This document shows positions 17,004 through 25,136 of a stretch of DNA of 64,000 bases, piece by piece. Source of the stretch: Achromobacter ruhlandii (GTDB lineage: Bacteria > Pseudomonadota > Gammaproteobacteria > Burkholderiales > Burkholderiaceae_B); NCBI RefSeq assembly GCF_902859695.1, contig NZ_CADIJL010000008.1, positions 162,339 to 226,338 on the forward strand, in the 5' to 3' direction. Positions within the stretch are counted from its first letter, which is position 1. Every line of letters starts with the position of its first letter. A model generated the notes under the pieces. That model made no database searches. It was not told the DNA's origin and saw nothing but the letters and a program-made list of their open reading frames with translations. The translations under genes and the position numbers were made by a program.

Positions 17004-18071
17004 CTACAAAGCGGCAAGAAACGCCAGTAGTTGATCGTCTGGTCGGTAGCGGCCAGACTTTCCGACATGCGGCGCTGTCTTCTCCAGGACTTGCTCCTTT
17101 AATGTCATGTCGGCCTCCAGGTAGATCTGCGTCGTCTCGACCGACTCGTGCCCCAGCCACAGCGCAATGACGGAACGATCGACACCGGCCAGGAGCAGAT
17201 CCATGGCTGTCGTGTGGCGCAGCACGTGGGGCGTCACGCGCTTGCCCAGCAACGAAGGGCAGGCCGTACTCGCGGTCGCGACATGTTTGGCCAGAAGGTA
17301 CTGGACACCGTCTGCGCTGAGCCGGGTGCCCCTCGCACTCGGAAACAACACCTTACACTCGGGAGGCAAGTCGATTCGCATCCATGTCTGCAGGACGTGG
17401 CGGGTCTGCTTCGCCAACGGCGTGCACCGCTCCTTGCGCCCCTTTCCGACGACATGAACGTGAGCGCCGGTGTCGAATCTGACATCCTCGCGACACAGGC
17501 CGGTCAGTTCGGAGAGCAGCAACCCCGTTTGTACCGCCAGCAGCAGGAGCGCATGATCGCGCCGACCGCCCCACGAGCTCAAGTCGGGTGCGGCGAGCAG
17601 CGCTTCGACCTCCTGGCGCGTCAGATGGCACACCTGATTGCGTGGGCCACGCTTGCTGGGGATCGCGAGGATGCGCTGGATCTGGGCGGAATGCGCCGGT
17701 GCTTCGAACGCGGCGTAGTGGAAGAATGAACGGATGGCGCTCAGGCGCAGATTCCGACTGCGCGTCGAAACACCACGCTCGCGCTCCAGGTCACCGAGAA
17801 AGTCGGTGATCACCACTGCGTCGAGTTGCTCGAAGGCCAGTTTGCAGGGTGACGTGCCAAAGTGCTTGTGCATGTACTTGAGCAGCAGGCGGAAGGTGTC
17901 TCGATAGGAGGCGATCGTGTGTGGACTGGGCCGCTGTTGCTGCATAAGCCGGCGCGTGAAGAACCCCTCGAGTATCAGCGGGAGTTCTTCGTGTCCCAGA
18001 CGCCGGACCTGACCGCCATGGCGGATGCGGTGATTGATATGGATCTTCAGGGCCGCTTGTAGGATTGCCAT
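17004..18071 (-). CDS. Solitary RitC-like tyrosine recombinase
   Basis: A 355-residue site-specific recombinase. An N-terminal core-binding domain (SPHTIASYRDTFRLLLKYM) is followed by a catalytic domain with the Arg in LLLSELTGLCREDV, HVLRHTTAMDLL (H-x-x-R), a C-terminal His in LWLGHESVETTQIYL and the tyrosine. The tail GRYRPDDQLLAFL is typical of the third member of recombinase trios. Family-like sequence begins near LPLILEGFFTRRL (about 17965). The ~28 residues before that are antisense to the displaced sbcC tail, so the native start seems lost at the junction. No partner recombinases adjoin it. Confidence 0.8.
   Translation of the reverse strand: MAILQAALKIHINHRIRHGGQVRRLGHEELPLILEGFFTRRLMQQQRPSPHTIASYRDTFRLLLKYMHKHFGTSPCKLAFEQLDAVVITDFLGDLERERGVSTRSRNLRLSAIRSFFHYAAFEAPAHSAQIQRILAIPSKRGPRNQVCHLTRQEVEALLAAPDLSSWGGRRDHALLLLAVQTGLLLSELTGLCREDVRFDTGAHVHVVGKGRKERCTPLAKQTRHVLQTWMRIDLPPECKVLFPSARGTRLSADGVQYLLAKHVATASTACPSLLGKRVTPHVLRHTTAMDLLLAGVDRSVIALWLGHESVETTQIYLEADMTLKEQVLEKTAPHVGKSGRYRPDDQLLAFLAAL
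17970..18062 (+). pseudogene. Displaced 3' end of sbcC copy 1
   Basis: From the GAG at 17970 the frame encodes EYQREFFVSQTPDLTAMADA and a short end QGRL before the TAG at 18060-18062. It matches the C-terminus of copy 2 (EYFISQTPELTAMADVMIDLD), but is not part of that gene, so it is the original end of copy 1, now 3.8 kb from its body. Confidence 0.85.
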
Positions 18072-18105
18072 GGCTTGTCCGGCGCCCCGCCGCTAAAATG
18101 TCTGC

Positions 18106-18342
18106 ATGTCGAAAATCCCCGAACCCACACCCGCGTTGAACAGGCTGCGCGCAGCGGCCGGCTTGATCCCCCTCATTGAGGATGGCCTTCGCCAGTCGAA
18201 AATCACCGTCGAGAAGGCTTCTTTGATGTCGGAGTTTTGCAGCTGGGCGGCCCAGCAAGCAACGGAAGGCGGCCCGGAGGCCTTACGCCTTGGCGATGAC
18301 ATCAAAGCGGGCTTGGAACGGCTTAAAACGCTGCTGGCATAG
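18106..18342 (+). CDS. Small conserved element protein
   Basis: A 78-residue, mostly helical, charged protein (ALNRLRAAAGLIPLIEDGLR, AAQQATEGGPEALRLGDDIK). It follows the sbcC remnant by 43 bp, so originally it was the last gene of the sbcDC operon. No family recognised. A strong hairpin at its stop codon ends the operon. Confidence 0.55.
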   Translation: MSKIPEPTPALNRLRAAAGLIPLIEDGLRQSKITVEKASLMSEFCSWAAQQATEGGPEALRLGDDIKAGLERLKTLLA

Positions 18343-18369
18343 CGGTGGCCGGGCATGTTCGGCCACCGC
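18342..18369. terminator. Convergent terminator hairpin
   Basis: A perfect 10-bp stem, GCGGTGGCCG (18342-18351) with CGGCCACCGC (18360-18369), 8-nt loop, between the small + gene and the convergent minus gene at 18410. No clear T-run. Confidence 0.5.
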
Positions 18370-18409
18370 CACTATCGTGTGGTCCCGTTGTGAGAGCTGG
18401 ATTGCCGAC

Positions 18410-18718
18410 TCACGGCTCGGGCTCCTGCAAATCAAAAACCGGTAGACCGTCGATCACGGCCGCTTCGCTATCGAACTTCAGCCAGGCAATACCGGCTTGC
18501 TCCGCGACTTCGAAGATTGTGGCTAGATCGGCTTCCGTCGGCATCCGGTAACGGGGGGAGCCGACATAGATAATGCCGCCGCAGTCGGTCGGGTAGGCGT
18601 TGACCGACAAGTCGTCATCGGCCAGTTTCAGGCGGGTGCTTGAACTCAGATGCGAGATCGATAACGAGGCCAGAGGTTCAGCCTGCGCTTGCAGGGTTGC
18701 CACAGCGGGTGCTTCCAT
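18410..18718 (-). CDS. DUF5983-like protein
   Basis: A 102-residue protein resembling the small DUF5983 proteins found in integrative elements and plasmids (LSISHLSSSTRLKLADDDLS, GIIYVG, AEQAGIAWLKFDSEA, LPVFD). Function unknown. GGAGGAG six bases before the ATG at 18718 favours that start over the one at 18733. It overlaps the zinc-ribbon gene upstream on the same strand, so both probably belong to the radC transcription unit. Confidence 0.6.
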   Translation of the reverse strand: MEAPAVATLQAQAEPLASLSISHLSSSTRLKLADDDLSVNAYPTDCGGIIYVGSPRYRMPTEADLATIFEVAEQAGIAWLKFDSEAAVIDGLPVFDLQEPEP

Positions 18719-18893
18719 GCGCTTCTCCTCCATTTTGATGAGCCGTCGACTTGGTCTTGGGGCGCGTGCCAGTCTGACGACTGAAGTTCATGCCGCAGTT
18801 GCGACACCGGAACCAGCGCAGGCGGCCCAGCGTACCCAAGGGCACGCCGTCGCCCGCGCAAGCTGGACAATGAGGCGGGATTCTCGTCGCCAT
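18678..18893 (-). CDS. Small zinc-ribbon protein
   Basis: 71 residues with two CxxC pairs (C9-C12 and C30-C33: CPAC, FRCRNC), a one-domain zinc ribbon, then a basic tail. It could bind nucleic acid or a protein partner. GAGGAAAT upstream is the ribosome site. It lies just after the original end of radC, from which the RIT element now separates it. Confidence 0.55.
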   Translation of the reverse strand: MATRIPPHCPACAGDGVPLGTLGRLRWFRCRNCGMNFSRQTGTRPKTKSTAHQNGGEAHGSTRCGNPASAG

Positions 18894-18991
18894 GATGATT
18901 TCCTCATGTGACAGCAAAGGCAGCCCGACCCAATGAGGTGGGCATGCCTTTGAGCATCGGACGCGACGCGGTTGGCCGGCGGCGCATGGCG

Positions 18992-19015
18992 TTACACCAG
19001 CCCACGTTCGGCAAA
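18992..19015 (-). pseudogene. Original last codons of radC, cut off by the RIT element
   Basis: Minus-strand TTT GCC GAA CGT GGG CTG GTG TAA encodes F-A-E-R-G-L-V-stop, the normal end of RadC proteins. The main gene, 3.5 kb away, reaches the same point (S-F-A-E) before entering the RIT terminus. Confidence 0.8.
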
Positions 19016-19065
19016 CTATGTGGAGCACAACATAGTTTGCTGAATGTGGACTTCTTTGATATGTG
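19011..19065. repeat. Left RIT terminus with core-type site
   Basis: GCAAACTATGT (19011-19021) and ACATAGTTTGC (19030-19040) are perfect 11-bp arms around an 8-bp spacer, extendable to 14 of 15 pairs. This is the geometry of a tyrosine-recombinase core site. From 19035 the sequence continues as the 31-bp terminal repeat shared with the right end. Confidence 0.8.
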
Positions 19066-19129
19066 GAGTCGCACCGCGCCCTCCCAGGAGAACGGGGGCT
19101 ACCAAAGCTGTTGACTCCACATCTCCGGC

Positions 19130-20161
19130 TCACATCCGCCGCAACCAACCGAGCAAGTCACGGCCGTCGAATTGGAACCGACCGCCACGCGGTGGCGCCA
19201 GCGCATCTGGGAACACCTGCGCAATGGCCTGGCGCTTGAGATCGATATCGGCCCGGGCATAGCGCATCGTCGTATTCAAGCTGGCGTGCCCCAGCCACTG
19301 GCTGATGGTAGCGAAGTCCACCCCTGACTTCAGCAGCGCAATGGCTGTGCTATGGCGCAGTGAATGCGGGTGGATGCTCTTGTCTCGTATGCTCGGCGTC
19401 CGCTGCGCCGCAGCGGCGACGTACCGGCGCAACAGGTAGCGCACGCCAAAGCGCGTCAGCGGCCCACCGCGGGCATTGGTGAAGAGCAGCGCATCCGCGG
19501 GATCCCCGTCGGGCGCCGGTGCTTCAGCGATGAAGGCGCGCAGCAGCTTGGCCGTTGCTGGCCAGATCGGACACAGTCGCACCTTGTTGCCCTTACCGTG
19601 AAGGCACACCTGGGGCGGCGCATCCAAGCGCACATCGCGCCGCCTCACGTCCAACGCCTCCTGCACGCGCGCGCCGGTGTTAAACATCAGGGCGAACAGG
19701 GCATAGTCGCGCCGGCCCAGTGCGGTGTCACGGTCGATGCTCTGCAGCATCGCCTCGATCTCGGCGCGCTCCAGATAGTCGATCGGCACCTCGCGCGCGC
19801 CACGCTTGTACGGCAGGCCGATCACCTGCTGCAGCGAACCCAGATACTCCGGCCGGCGCGTCGCTAGGAAGCGTGCAAAGACATGGATGGCACCGAGGCG
19901 GGCGTTACGGGTGGCGATCCCGTTGCCACGGTCCGTCTCGAGGAAGTTCAGGAAGTTGATCACCCGCTCGGCGGTCAGATCGGACACCTCCAGTCGCTCG
20001 ATCGGTCGCTTGGCGTTAGCTGAGGCGAACTGCAGCAACAGCAGCAAGGCGTCCCGGTAGCTGCGCACCGTGTTTGGGCTCAAGCCACGCTGCGCTGGCA
20101 GGAACTCCTCGAAGAAGCGTACCAGTTCGCGCCCGAGATCGGTTGGGGTGAACGGCTTCAT
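19130..20161 (-). CDS. Tyrosine recombinase RitC
   Basis: Third gene of the trio, 343 residues. Core-binding domain GLSPNTVRSYRDALLLLLQF; catalytic Arg in NTGARVQEALDV; KGNKVRLCPIW; HSLRHSTAIALLKSG (H-x-x-R); WLGHASLNTTMRYA with His and Tyr. The ATGA overlap with the RitB stop fixes the start at 20161. Confidence 0.88.
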   Translation of the reverse strand: MKPFTPTDLGRELVRFFEEFLPAQRGLSPNTVRSYRDALLLLLQFASANAKRPIERLEVSDLTAERVINFLNFLETDRGNGIATRNARLGAIHVFARFLATRRPEYLGSLQQVIGLPYKRGAREVPIDYLERAEIEAMLQSIDRDTALGRRDYALFALMFNTGARVQEALDVRRRDVRLDAPPQVCLHGKGNKVRLCPIWPATAKLLRAFIAEAPAPDGDPADALLFTNARGGPLTRFGVRYLLRRYVAAAAQRTPSIRDKSIHPHSLRHSTAIALLKSGVDFATISQWLGHASLNTTMRYARADIDLKRQAIAQVFPDALAPPRGGRFQFDGRDLLGWLRRM

Positions 20162-21129
20162 GAGGCACCTCCTTCGATCACCCCCGCGCAGGAGCGCGCG
20201 AACCGATCCGATGCCTGCGACATGACCGCCGGCATCCAACGCAGGTAGTACGCGGTCGAGACGATTGACACATGGCCCATGTAGAGTGCGAGCTTGGGCA
20301 GGCAGGACTGGACATCGGCGTTGGCCTTGTACCAGCGCAGCAGCGCCGACACCGCGAAGCTGTGCCGAAAGTCCTGCACACGTGGACACCGGCCGGCGCT
20401 GTCGTGAATGCCAGCGCAACGCAGCAGGCGTTTGAAGCTGCTGTAAAAGCCCTCGCCAGTGTAGGCACGCGATCCCCGGGTGCATAACAGCGGCGCCTCT
20501 CGGTGCTCATCGAAATGGGCCTGTTGCCGCACCGCAAGGTAACACCGCAGCTCAGCATGCGCGCTGACCGACAGGGGAACCCAGCGTGACTTGTGAAACT
20601 TCGACTCCCGGATCCGCAGAATTCCGGCGTCGGCATTCACATCGCCCAGCGTCAGACGGACGAGTTCACCGCGCCGTAGTCCGGCGGTGTACAGCAGCAC
20701 GACCGCCAGGCGCATGGCCTGCGCCCGCACGGGGGATCGACTCCCAGAGGGCAGTTGCGATACGTAGGTGAGCAATTTCGCCACCTGCCCGGGCTCGATG
20801 ATGGTCGGCAGCGCATGCGGCTTCTGGCGCGCGAGCGAGTCCCGATCCGGCAGGAAGCAGCCGAGATCGCTGCGTCGGCGATAGCGGTAGAACTTGTAGA
20901 CGGTGTGCTCACGTACGACGCGCGTACTCGAGCTGAGGTGGTGGAACTGCGCGCGCCAGCAGTCGAAGAGGGCCGGATCGAGATCAGTGGCGCCAGCGCG
21001 TATGAGGAAGCTGCGCAGCTCGCGCAGGATCAGTTCCTCCTTACGGTAGGCGCGGCCGATGGCGTGGCGGCTGTTCAGATAGGCCGCGACGGCGGCGTCC
21101 CAGGTGTCCAGGCAATGGGTTTCATGCAT
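20158..21129 (-). CDS. Tyrosine recombinase RitB
   Basis: Middle gene, 323 residues from the ATG at 21129. Catalytic Arg in TAGLRRGELVRLTLGDV, Lys region ESKFHKSRWVPL, VQDFRHSFAV, and the terminal YMGHVSIVSTAYYL with His and Tyr. The FRHSFA box has Asp-Phe where HxL is usual. Overlaps RitA and RitC by a few bases, implying coupled synthesis of all three. Confidence 0.88.
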   Translation of the reverse strand: MHETHCLDTWDAAVAAYLNSRHAIGRAYRKEELILRELRSFLIRAGATDLDPALFDCWRAQFHHLSSSTRVVREHTVYKFYRYRRRSDLGCFLPDRDSLARQKPHALPTIIEPGQVAKLLTYVSQLPSGSRSPVRAQAMRLAVVLLYTAGLRRGELVRLTLGDVNADAGILRIRESKFHKSRWVPLSVSAHAELRCYLAVRQQAHFDEHREAPLLCTRGSRAYTGEGFYSSFKRLLRCAGIHDSAGRCPRVQDFRHSFAVSALLRWYKANADVQSCLPKLALYMGHVSIVSTAYYLRWMPAVMSQASDRFARSCAGVIEGGAS

Positions 21130-22354
21130 GGCCGTCTCCCTGACCGAGATCTGCCTCGGGCACTTCGAGGGCGACGCCGCGCAGCATCTCAGTGTCCAGC
21201 CGCAAGTAGGTGCAGGTGCTCTCCAGGCTATGGTGGCCGAGGAGGTCACCGATGGCCTTGACGCCCACGCCCCGCGTGAGTAACCGCATCGCGAACGTGT
21301 GTCGCAGGCGGTAGACGTTGTGGTCCGGCAGTTCCAGATTGGACTGCCGAACGCGCTTCTTGAAGATGTCGCCGATCGCATAATGTTCCAGTGGGCCGCT
21401 CGGGCAGCGTGCGCGCAGGAACAACTCGGGGTAATCCGTGCCTTGTGCACGGCGCTCGTGCGCCAGATAGTCGCGCAAGAGCCGCATGGTCTGGGGCGCC
21501 AGCGGCAGCAGCAGGTCCGACCGGGTCTTGCATTGGACGACATGCAGCACGGCGGCCTCCCAGTTGATCGAGTCTACGCGCAGCGCCACGACTTCGGACG
21601 GCCGCAGGCCGTAGTGGGCCATCAGGTGCAGGATGCACTGATCGCGCCGCCCCGCCTTGCTATGAAGGTCGATTGATCGAATCAGCGCCTGGACCATCGA
21701 CCAATCGAGCGCCCGTGGAGGCAACTCGCCACGGTAGGTTCGGGGCGTCTCAATCGCATCGAGCACGCGTCCGATCGCGCCGTGGTCGTGACAGTAGCGC
21801 AGGAAGCTCCTCAGGTACGCGACTACATGCTGCAGCGAGTGGCGAGTCACCTCGCGGCTGCGCAGGGCAACGTATCGTTCGATGTCCTCGAGCTTGAGCG
21901 CGTCTAACTCCTGCCCAGCCCCGAGGCCACGCGCCAGGAAATCGGCGACGGTCATCGCATGGTGCTGGCAAGACGACAGGGACAGGCCGCGCAGTTCCCG
22001 CAGGTGCCGCTCGTAAGCGATACACAGGTGGGTGTGGCGGCCTTTGTCCTCGTCCTTGATCAGCCGACCGTGCGCAAGCAGGAATCGGCCATAGGTACGT
22101 TCGGTGGCATGAAACCGATGGAAGCGGCTCGGCACCCCTCGGCCGACAGCCACGAACGCACTGTGCACGTCTTCCACGCGGCAAGTCGGGCCTGCAAGTC
22201 GAGGCAAGACCTGCTCCAGCCGCAGCAAGTGCAGATGAGTGACGAACGGCGTGTAGCGCTCGCAGCCGAGCCACAGCGCAAACTCCTTCAACTCCGGCGC
22301 GAACGCTGATCGCGCCAACAGCGTGCGTGTATTGCTGGGAAAATTGATAGCCAT
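21122..22354 (-). CDS. Tyrosine recombinase RitA
   Basis: First gene of the trio, 410 residues from the ATG at 22354 (GAGAGACACC just before it). Catalytic Arg in HYGLRPSEVVALRVDS; VYRLRHTFAMRLLTRG; LLGHHSLESTCTYLRLD with His and Tyr. The first His of the HxxR motif is replaced by Tyr. The frame is open upstream into the RIT terminus, but that part shows no domain. Confidence 0.87.
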   Translation of the reverse strand: MAINFPSNTRTLLARSAFAPELKEFALWLGCERYTPFVTHLHLLRLEQVLPRLAGPTCRVEDVHSAFVAVGRGVPSRFHRFHATERTYGRFLLAHGRLIKDEDKGRHTHLCIAYERHLRELRGLSLSSCQHHAMTVADFLARGLGAGQELDALKLEDIERYVALRSREVTRHSLQHVVAYLRSFLRYCHDHGAIGRVLDAIETPRTYRGELPPRALDWSMVQALIRSIDLHSKAGRRDQCILHLMAHYGLRPSEVVALRVDSINWEAAVLHVVQCKTRSDLLLPLAPQTMRLLRDYLAHERRAQGTDYPELFLRARCPSGPLEHYAIGDIFKKRVRQSNLELPDHNVYRLRHTFAMRLLTRGVGVKAIGDLLGHHSLESTCTYLRLDTEMLRGVALEVPEADLGQGDGHA

Positions 22355-22465
22355 GGTGTCTCTCCTCATGCAGTGGATGGACACCGTACGGTACGTGCGA
22401 CGCGGAGTTATGTGCAGTTCGCCGACGCCAGCGCGGCGGCAGGAGCCGCGTGGACTCCCGCACTG

Positions 22466-22496
22466 CACATATCAAAGTCGTCCACATTCGGCAAAC
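22466..22496. repeat. Right RIT terminal inverted repeat
   Basis: The 31-bp stretch is the inverse of 19035-19065 with 3 mismatches by hand comparison. Read on the minus strand it begins GTTTGCCGAATGTGG, and so also supplies the last codons of the interrupted radC. Confidence 0.85.
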
Positions 22497-23053
22497 GACA
22501 CTACCGTGTCGCCGGCGACGACGAAATGGTCGATCACCCGCACATCCACCAGGCTCAGCGCCTGCTTCAGGCTCTGTGTCAGCAGCTCATCGGCCCGCGA
22601 GGGCTCGGCTTCCCCCGAGGGATGGTTGTGCGCAACGGCCAGCGCGGCGGCGTTACGGGCGAGCGCCCCCTTGACCAGTTCCCGAGGATAGACGGAGGTC
22701 TGGGTCAATGTCCCCCGGAACAATTCCTCGACTTCGATCAGGCGGTGCTGGGCGTCCAGGTAGAGCGCCAGGAACACCTCGTGCTCCAGGCCAGCGCAAT
22801 ACAGCCGCAGCCAATCGCGCAGGACTTGCGGCGAAGTCATTAGCGGGCCGCTGCGCATCTGCTCACGCAGATTGCGCAGCAGCAGTTCGCGGGCAATGCC
22901 CAAGCGATGGGCGAGAAAGGTATCGGTGGTGCCGAGCATGCCCATTTGCGCCACGGCATCGCTGACGTGCAAACGGTTGGTACTCGACGCGCAAACCAGG
23001 GGCGAGAGTAATTCACTGACCAGATCAGCGCGGGGCAAGGCAGATAGATTCAT
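22472..23053 (-). CDS. radC: RadC-family JAB protein, C-terminus replaced by RIT
   Basis: 193 residues of the RadC/JAMM family carried by many mobile elements. The metal motif is present: [23 protein letters not shown], then [16 protein letters not shown] with the H-x-H-P-S-G...D signature, and [19 protein letters not shown]. The normal FAERGLV end is changed to FAECGRL because the RIT terminus provides the last codons and stop; the fold should be intact. Role in cells is unclear despite the name. ATG at 23053 with GAGGAG upstream, preceded by a two-hairpin leader. Confidence 0.85.
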   Translation of the reverse strand: MNLSALPRADLVSELLSPLVCASSTNRLHVSDAVAQMGMLGTTDTFLAHRLGIARELLLRNLREQMRSGPLMTSPQVLRDWLRLYCAGLEHEVFLALYLDAQHRLIEVEELFRGTLTQTSVYPRELVKGALARNAAALAVAHNHPSGEAEPSRADELLTQSLKQALSLVDVRVIDHFVVAGDTVVSFAECGRL

Positions 23054-23124
23054 GGCGTTCTCCTCTATGAAACAAGAAAAGCGGAAACGCCGATCCCAAA
23101 GGGGACGAGGTCCCCGCTTGGGAT
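23054..23124 (-). promoter_or_regulatory. Two-hairpin 5' leader A (radC)
   Basis: In the minus-strand RNA a distal hairpin (23093-23124: ATCCCAA plus GGGGAC arms) is followed by a proximal stem GGCGTT/AACGCC (arms 23086-23091 and 23054-23059) whose 3' arm ends directly at the ATG. The GAGGAG ribosome site lies within the enclosed loop. Same architecture as leaders B-E. Confidence 0.65.
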
Positions 23125-23171
23125 GAAGGTGCGGACGAATGTACGTAACATCGGTCGGCACGATGAATGAG

Positions 23172-23192
23172 GCAGGTATCGACTGCGACGCC
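23172..23192 (-). promoter_or_regulatory. Repeated 21-bp upstream motif, copy 1
   Basis: Plus-strand core GGTATCGACTGCGACGCC, one base different from copies 2 and 4 over this core, followed directly by an inverted repeat of the CCGGC...GCCGG type. It lies 48 bp upstream of leader A. The region 23193-23528 between this motif and the next gene shows nothing else I can support. Confidence 0.55.
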
Positions 23193-23528
23193 GGCCAGAG
23201 CCGGGCTACATCCCAAGATGGAATGCAGGTATGCCCAGTCAGTTTCCGGCATCAGTAGGGTGGATTCAAGGGGATGTAGAGGACGCAATGTTCAAGCGGC
23301 CGGAATCCGACGGGCTTGCGAATGGCGTCGATGATGAGGGCGTGCCGATCGCTTCCTGCGGCGCAAGGGTGCGGTCGGCTTGGTCAACAGGGCCTACTTG
23401 CACTCCAGTGTGATCGGGATGTCAGCCTAATTGCACCGCACAAATTTTTTGCGTGACCGCCGTAAAACCCAGGACAAGCCTGAAAAATTTGATCAAGATG
23501 AAGGCTCAACCCTTCACGTAGAACGACG

Positions 23529-23744
23529 ATGATCCGCCTCGGCTCGCAAATTCGACTCACTCGCCGGGAGGTCGAGCGCTTCCGGAAGATCACCGACATC
23601 GAGCCGGTGGACCTCCGCACGCTCGACGACCTGGACGCCTACATCGCCCGATGCAAGGCGCACTACTGGGGCGTCTCCAGGGACACCCAGTTCCTGCATT
23701 GGCTCATCGACCGCGAATACGCCCAGTGCCGCCTGGCAGCATAG
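23529..23744 (+). CDS. Small conserved element protein
   Basis: 71 residues (IRLTRREVERFRKITDIEPVD, LDDLDAYIARCKAHYWG). No named family. Its N-terminal half resembles the 76-residue protein at 25780 (LRFTPDEIEDFRKLG..., QDDIDQALARW), so they appear to be distant paralogues. It is one of few + genes in this minus-strand block. Confidence 0.5.
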   Translation: MIRLGSQIRLTRREVERFRKITDIEPVDLRTLDDLDAYIARCKAHYWGVSRDTQFLHWLIDREYAQCRLAA

Positions 23745-23825
23745 CGCGGTTGGTTTTCTGGGGGCGACAGCCTCCCCAGCGTTTCTGCCGGGGAGGCGCC
23801 GCGCCATCGGGTACTGCCCTCGAAG

Positions 23826-24497
23826 TCACTGGAAGACACGCGGCTCGATCGTCGCGCCGCGCATGAAGGCGAGGTAGGCGCCGGCCTTGCCGATGTCCCG
23901 GAAACTGGCGACGACTTCCTCGCGCCGCAGAACGTTCCAGGACCGGTCGGCGTCGCCCGAAGGCCTGATGCTCAAGTCGGCTTCACGGTAGGCGGCATGG
24001 CGATACAGGAAGTCGCCCGATTCCCAATCCACGATGGCAAGGAGGCAGGCGCACAGGATGGCACTGCCGCCATGCTCGCCGGGCTCGATCAGCAAGGGGA
24101 CCTTCAAACTCCCCGTCGAGCGGCCAATCCGGCCGACGACGTCGTGCTCTTCCAGCCAGGGTTCGCCGGTGCTCGTCTCACCCAGGATCAGGCGGACCTT
24201 TCGTTCGCGGGTGCGGCAGGATTCCAGGACCCTGGTGGCCTTGGCATCCGTGCCGGGATCGAAGTAGGTCGTGCGTGTCAGCGGCGACTCGCTCCAGGCC
24301 TGGACGGCTCGGCCGTACTTTTCGTAGCCGGTGAGGGTTGCGTAGTCCTCGTCCGTGAACGACAGGTCGGCACGGCCCAACTTGCAGGCGATCTGGTTGG
24401 CGTGATCCCGGGCATTGGCAAAGCCAAGGCAGGTATAGCCCTCGCCGCAATCGATCACGTAGCGCTGTTGCGCCGCATTGATGCTCACCTTGTTCAT
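23826..24497 (-). CDS. Conserved integrative-element protein
   Basis: A 223-residue soluble protein of a family I associate with integrative elements (AAQQRYVIDCGEGYTCLGFAN, TTYFDPGTDAKATRVLESCR, LILGETSTGEPWLEEHDVVG, RIGRSTGSLKVPLLIEPGEH). No catalytic motif recognised. The start at 24497 has GAAAGGAA and leader B upstream. Confidence 0.65.
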   Translation of the reverse strand: MNKVSINAAQQRYVIDCGEGYTCLGFANARDHANQIACKLGRADLSFTDEDYATLTGYEKYGRAVQAWSESPLTRTTYFDPGTDAKATRVLESCRTRERKVRLILGETSTGEPWLEEHDVVGRIGRSTGSLKVPLLIEPGEHGGSAILCACLLAIVDWESGDFLYRHAAYREADLSIRPSGDADRSWNVLRREEVVASFRDIGKAGAYLAFMRGATIEPRVFQ

Positions 24498-24557
24498 CTC
24501 GGGTTCCTTTCGAAATATCGTGGAACCCCACCCCGTCGGGCGTGAGCCCCACGGGGT
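24498..24557 (-). promoter_or_regulatory. Two-hairpin 5' leader B
   Basis: Proximal stem GGGTTCC (24501-24507) with GGAACCC (24522-24528), perfect 7 bp, three bases before the ATG; the Shine-Dalgarno AAAGGAA overlaps it. Distal stem ACCCCGT (24530-24536) with ACGGGGT (24551-24557) plus an inner GGC/GCC. Confidence 0.65.
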
Positions 24558-24609
24558 TGTTGGGTATCCAGCAGGCCGGAGGTCGGCGAGCCGGTGGTGT
24601 CGCTGCGGC

Positions 24610-24852
24610 TCAGGCCGCCTGCGCCACTGCCTGGAATCCTTGCTCCAGGACGCCGGCATCGGCGGTCAGAATCGCTTGGTCGGACTCCAGACGACCCAGC
24701 TTCAGCAGCAGGGCGTCGGCGTGGTCCTGGTCTTCCGGGCTCAGGGAGGGGCGCAGTTGCAGGACCTCCTTCTTCATGAGGCGAAGCTCTTGGACGATGG
24801 CGCGCTCGGCGCGCGTTTCGATGGCATTCAGGATTTCAGTAGCGGTTCTCAT
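24610..24852 (-). CDS. Small helical element protein
   Basis: An 80-residue, mostly helical protein (ATEILNAIETRAERAIVQEL, LLLKLGRLESDQAIL). Function unknown. The start at 24852 is preceded by AAAGGAAT and by a small hairpin pair (leader F). It is in the same strand-oriented block as its neighbours. Confidence 0.5.
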   Translation of the reverse strand: MRTATEILNAIETRAERAIVQELRLMKKEVLQLRPSLSPEDQDHADALLLKLGRLESDQAILTADAGVLEQGFQAVAQAA

Positions 24853-24897
24853 CAATGGATTCCTTTCATTGCTGAAAAAAATGGGCCGGCATGCCGG
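24853..24897 (-). promoter_or_regulatory. Diverged leader F
   Basis: A shorter version of the same layout: proximal arms CAATG (24853-24857) and CATTG (24867-24871) abut the ATG and enclose the AAAGGAAT site. A distal perfect palindrome CCGGCATGCCGG is at 24886-24897. Confidence 0.4.
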
Positions 24898-25136
24898 GGG
24901 CAGATCGGCGGGCGAGGTTTGGCCCGGCGGGCGCAGACGGCGTAGCGGGCGGGTGGGGGCGCCCCGTGAAGTCGGCTTGCCGGCGTTCATGGGCACTCGA
25001 TGAGGTGTGCGGGGATCGGGGCGAGCACCGCACGCGCCGCTGGGGAACAGCGGGCGTGGGCGTTCGGCGATCCGGATGCGACGGCAAGTGCCGCCGCATC
25101 ACAGGCCGGGCCGGTGATGGCCTGGCGCTTCTCGGG

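Larger units (their letters stand above)
19011..22496. mobile_element. RIT element (recombinases in trio)
   Basis: Three tyrosine recombinase genes in one orientation with 4- to 8-bp overlaps, bounded by a 31-bp imperfect inverted repeat (19035-19065 and 22466-22496). This is the layout of RIT elements. It is inserted in the last codons of radC, whose end is split between 22472 and 19015. Both junctions carry TTTGCCGAA. Confidence 0.88.

Noticed and set aside
22355..22468. Upstream extension of RitA
   Set aside because: It is translation of the RIT terminus; the ATG at 22354 has the only good ribosome site.
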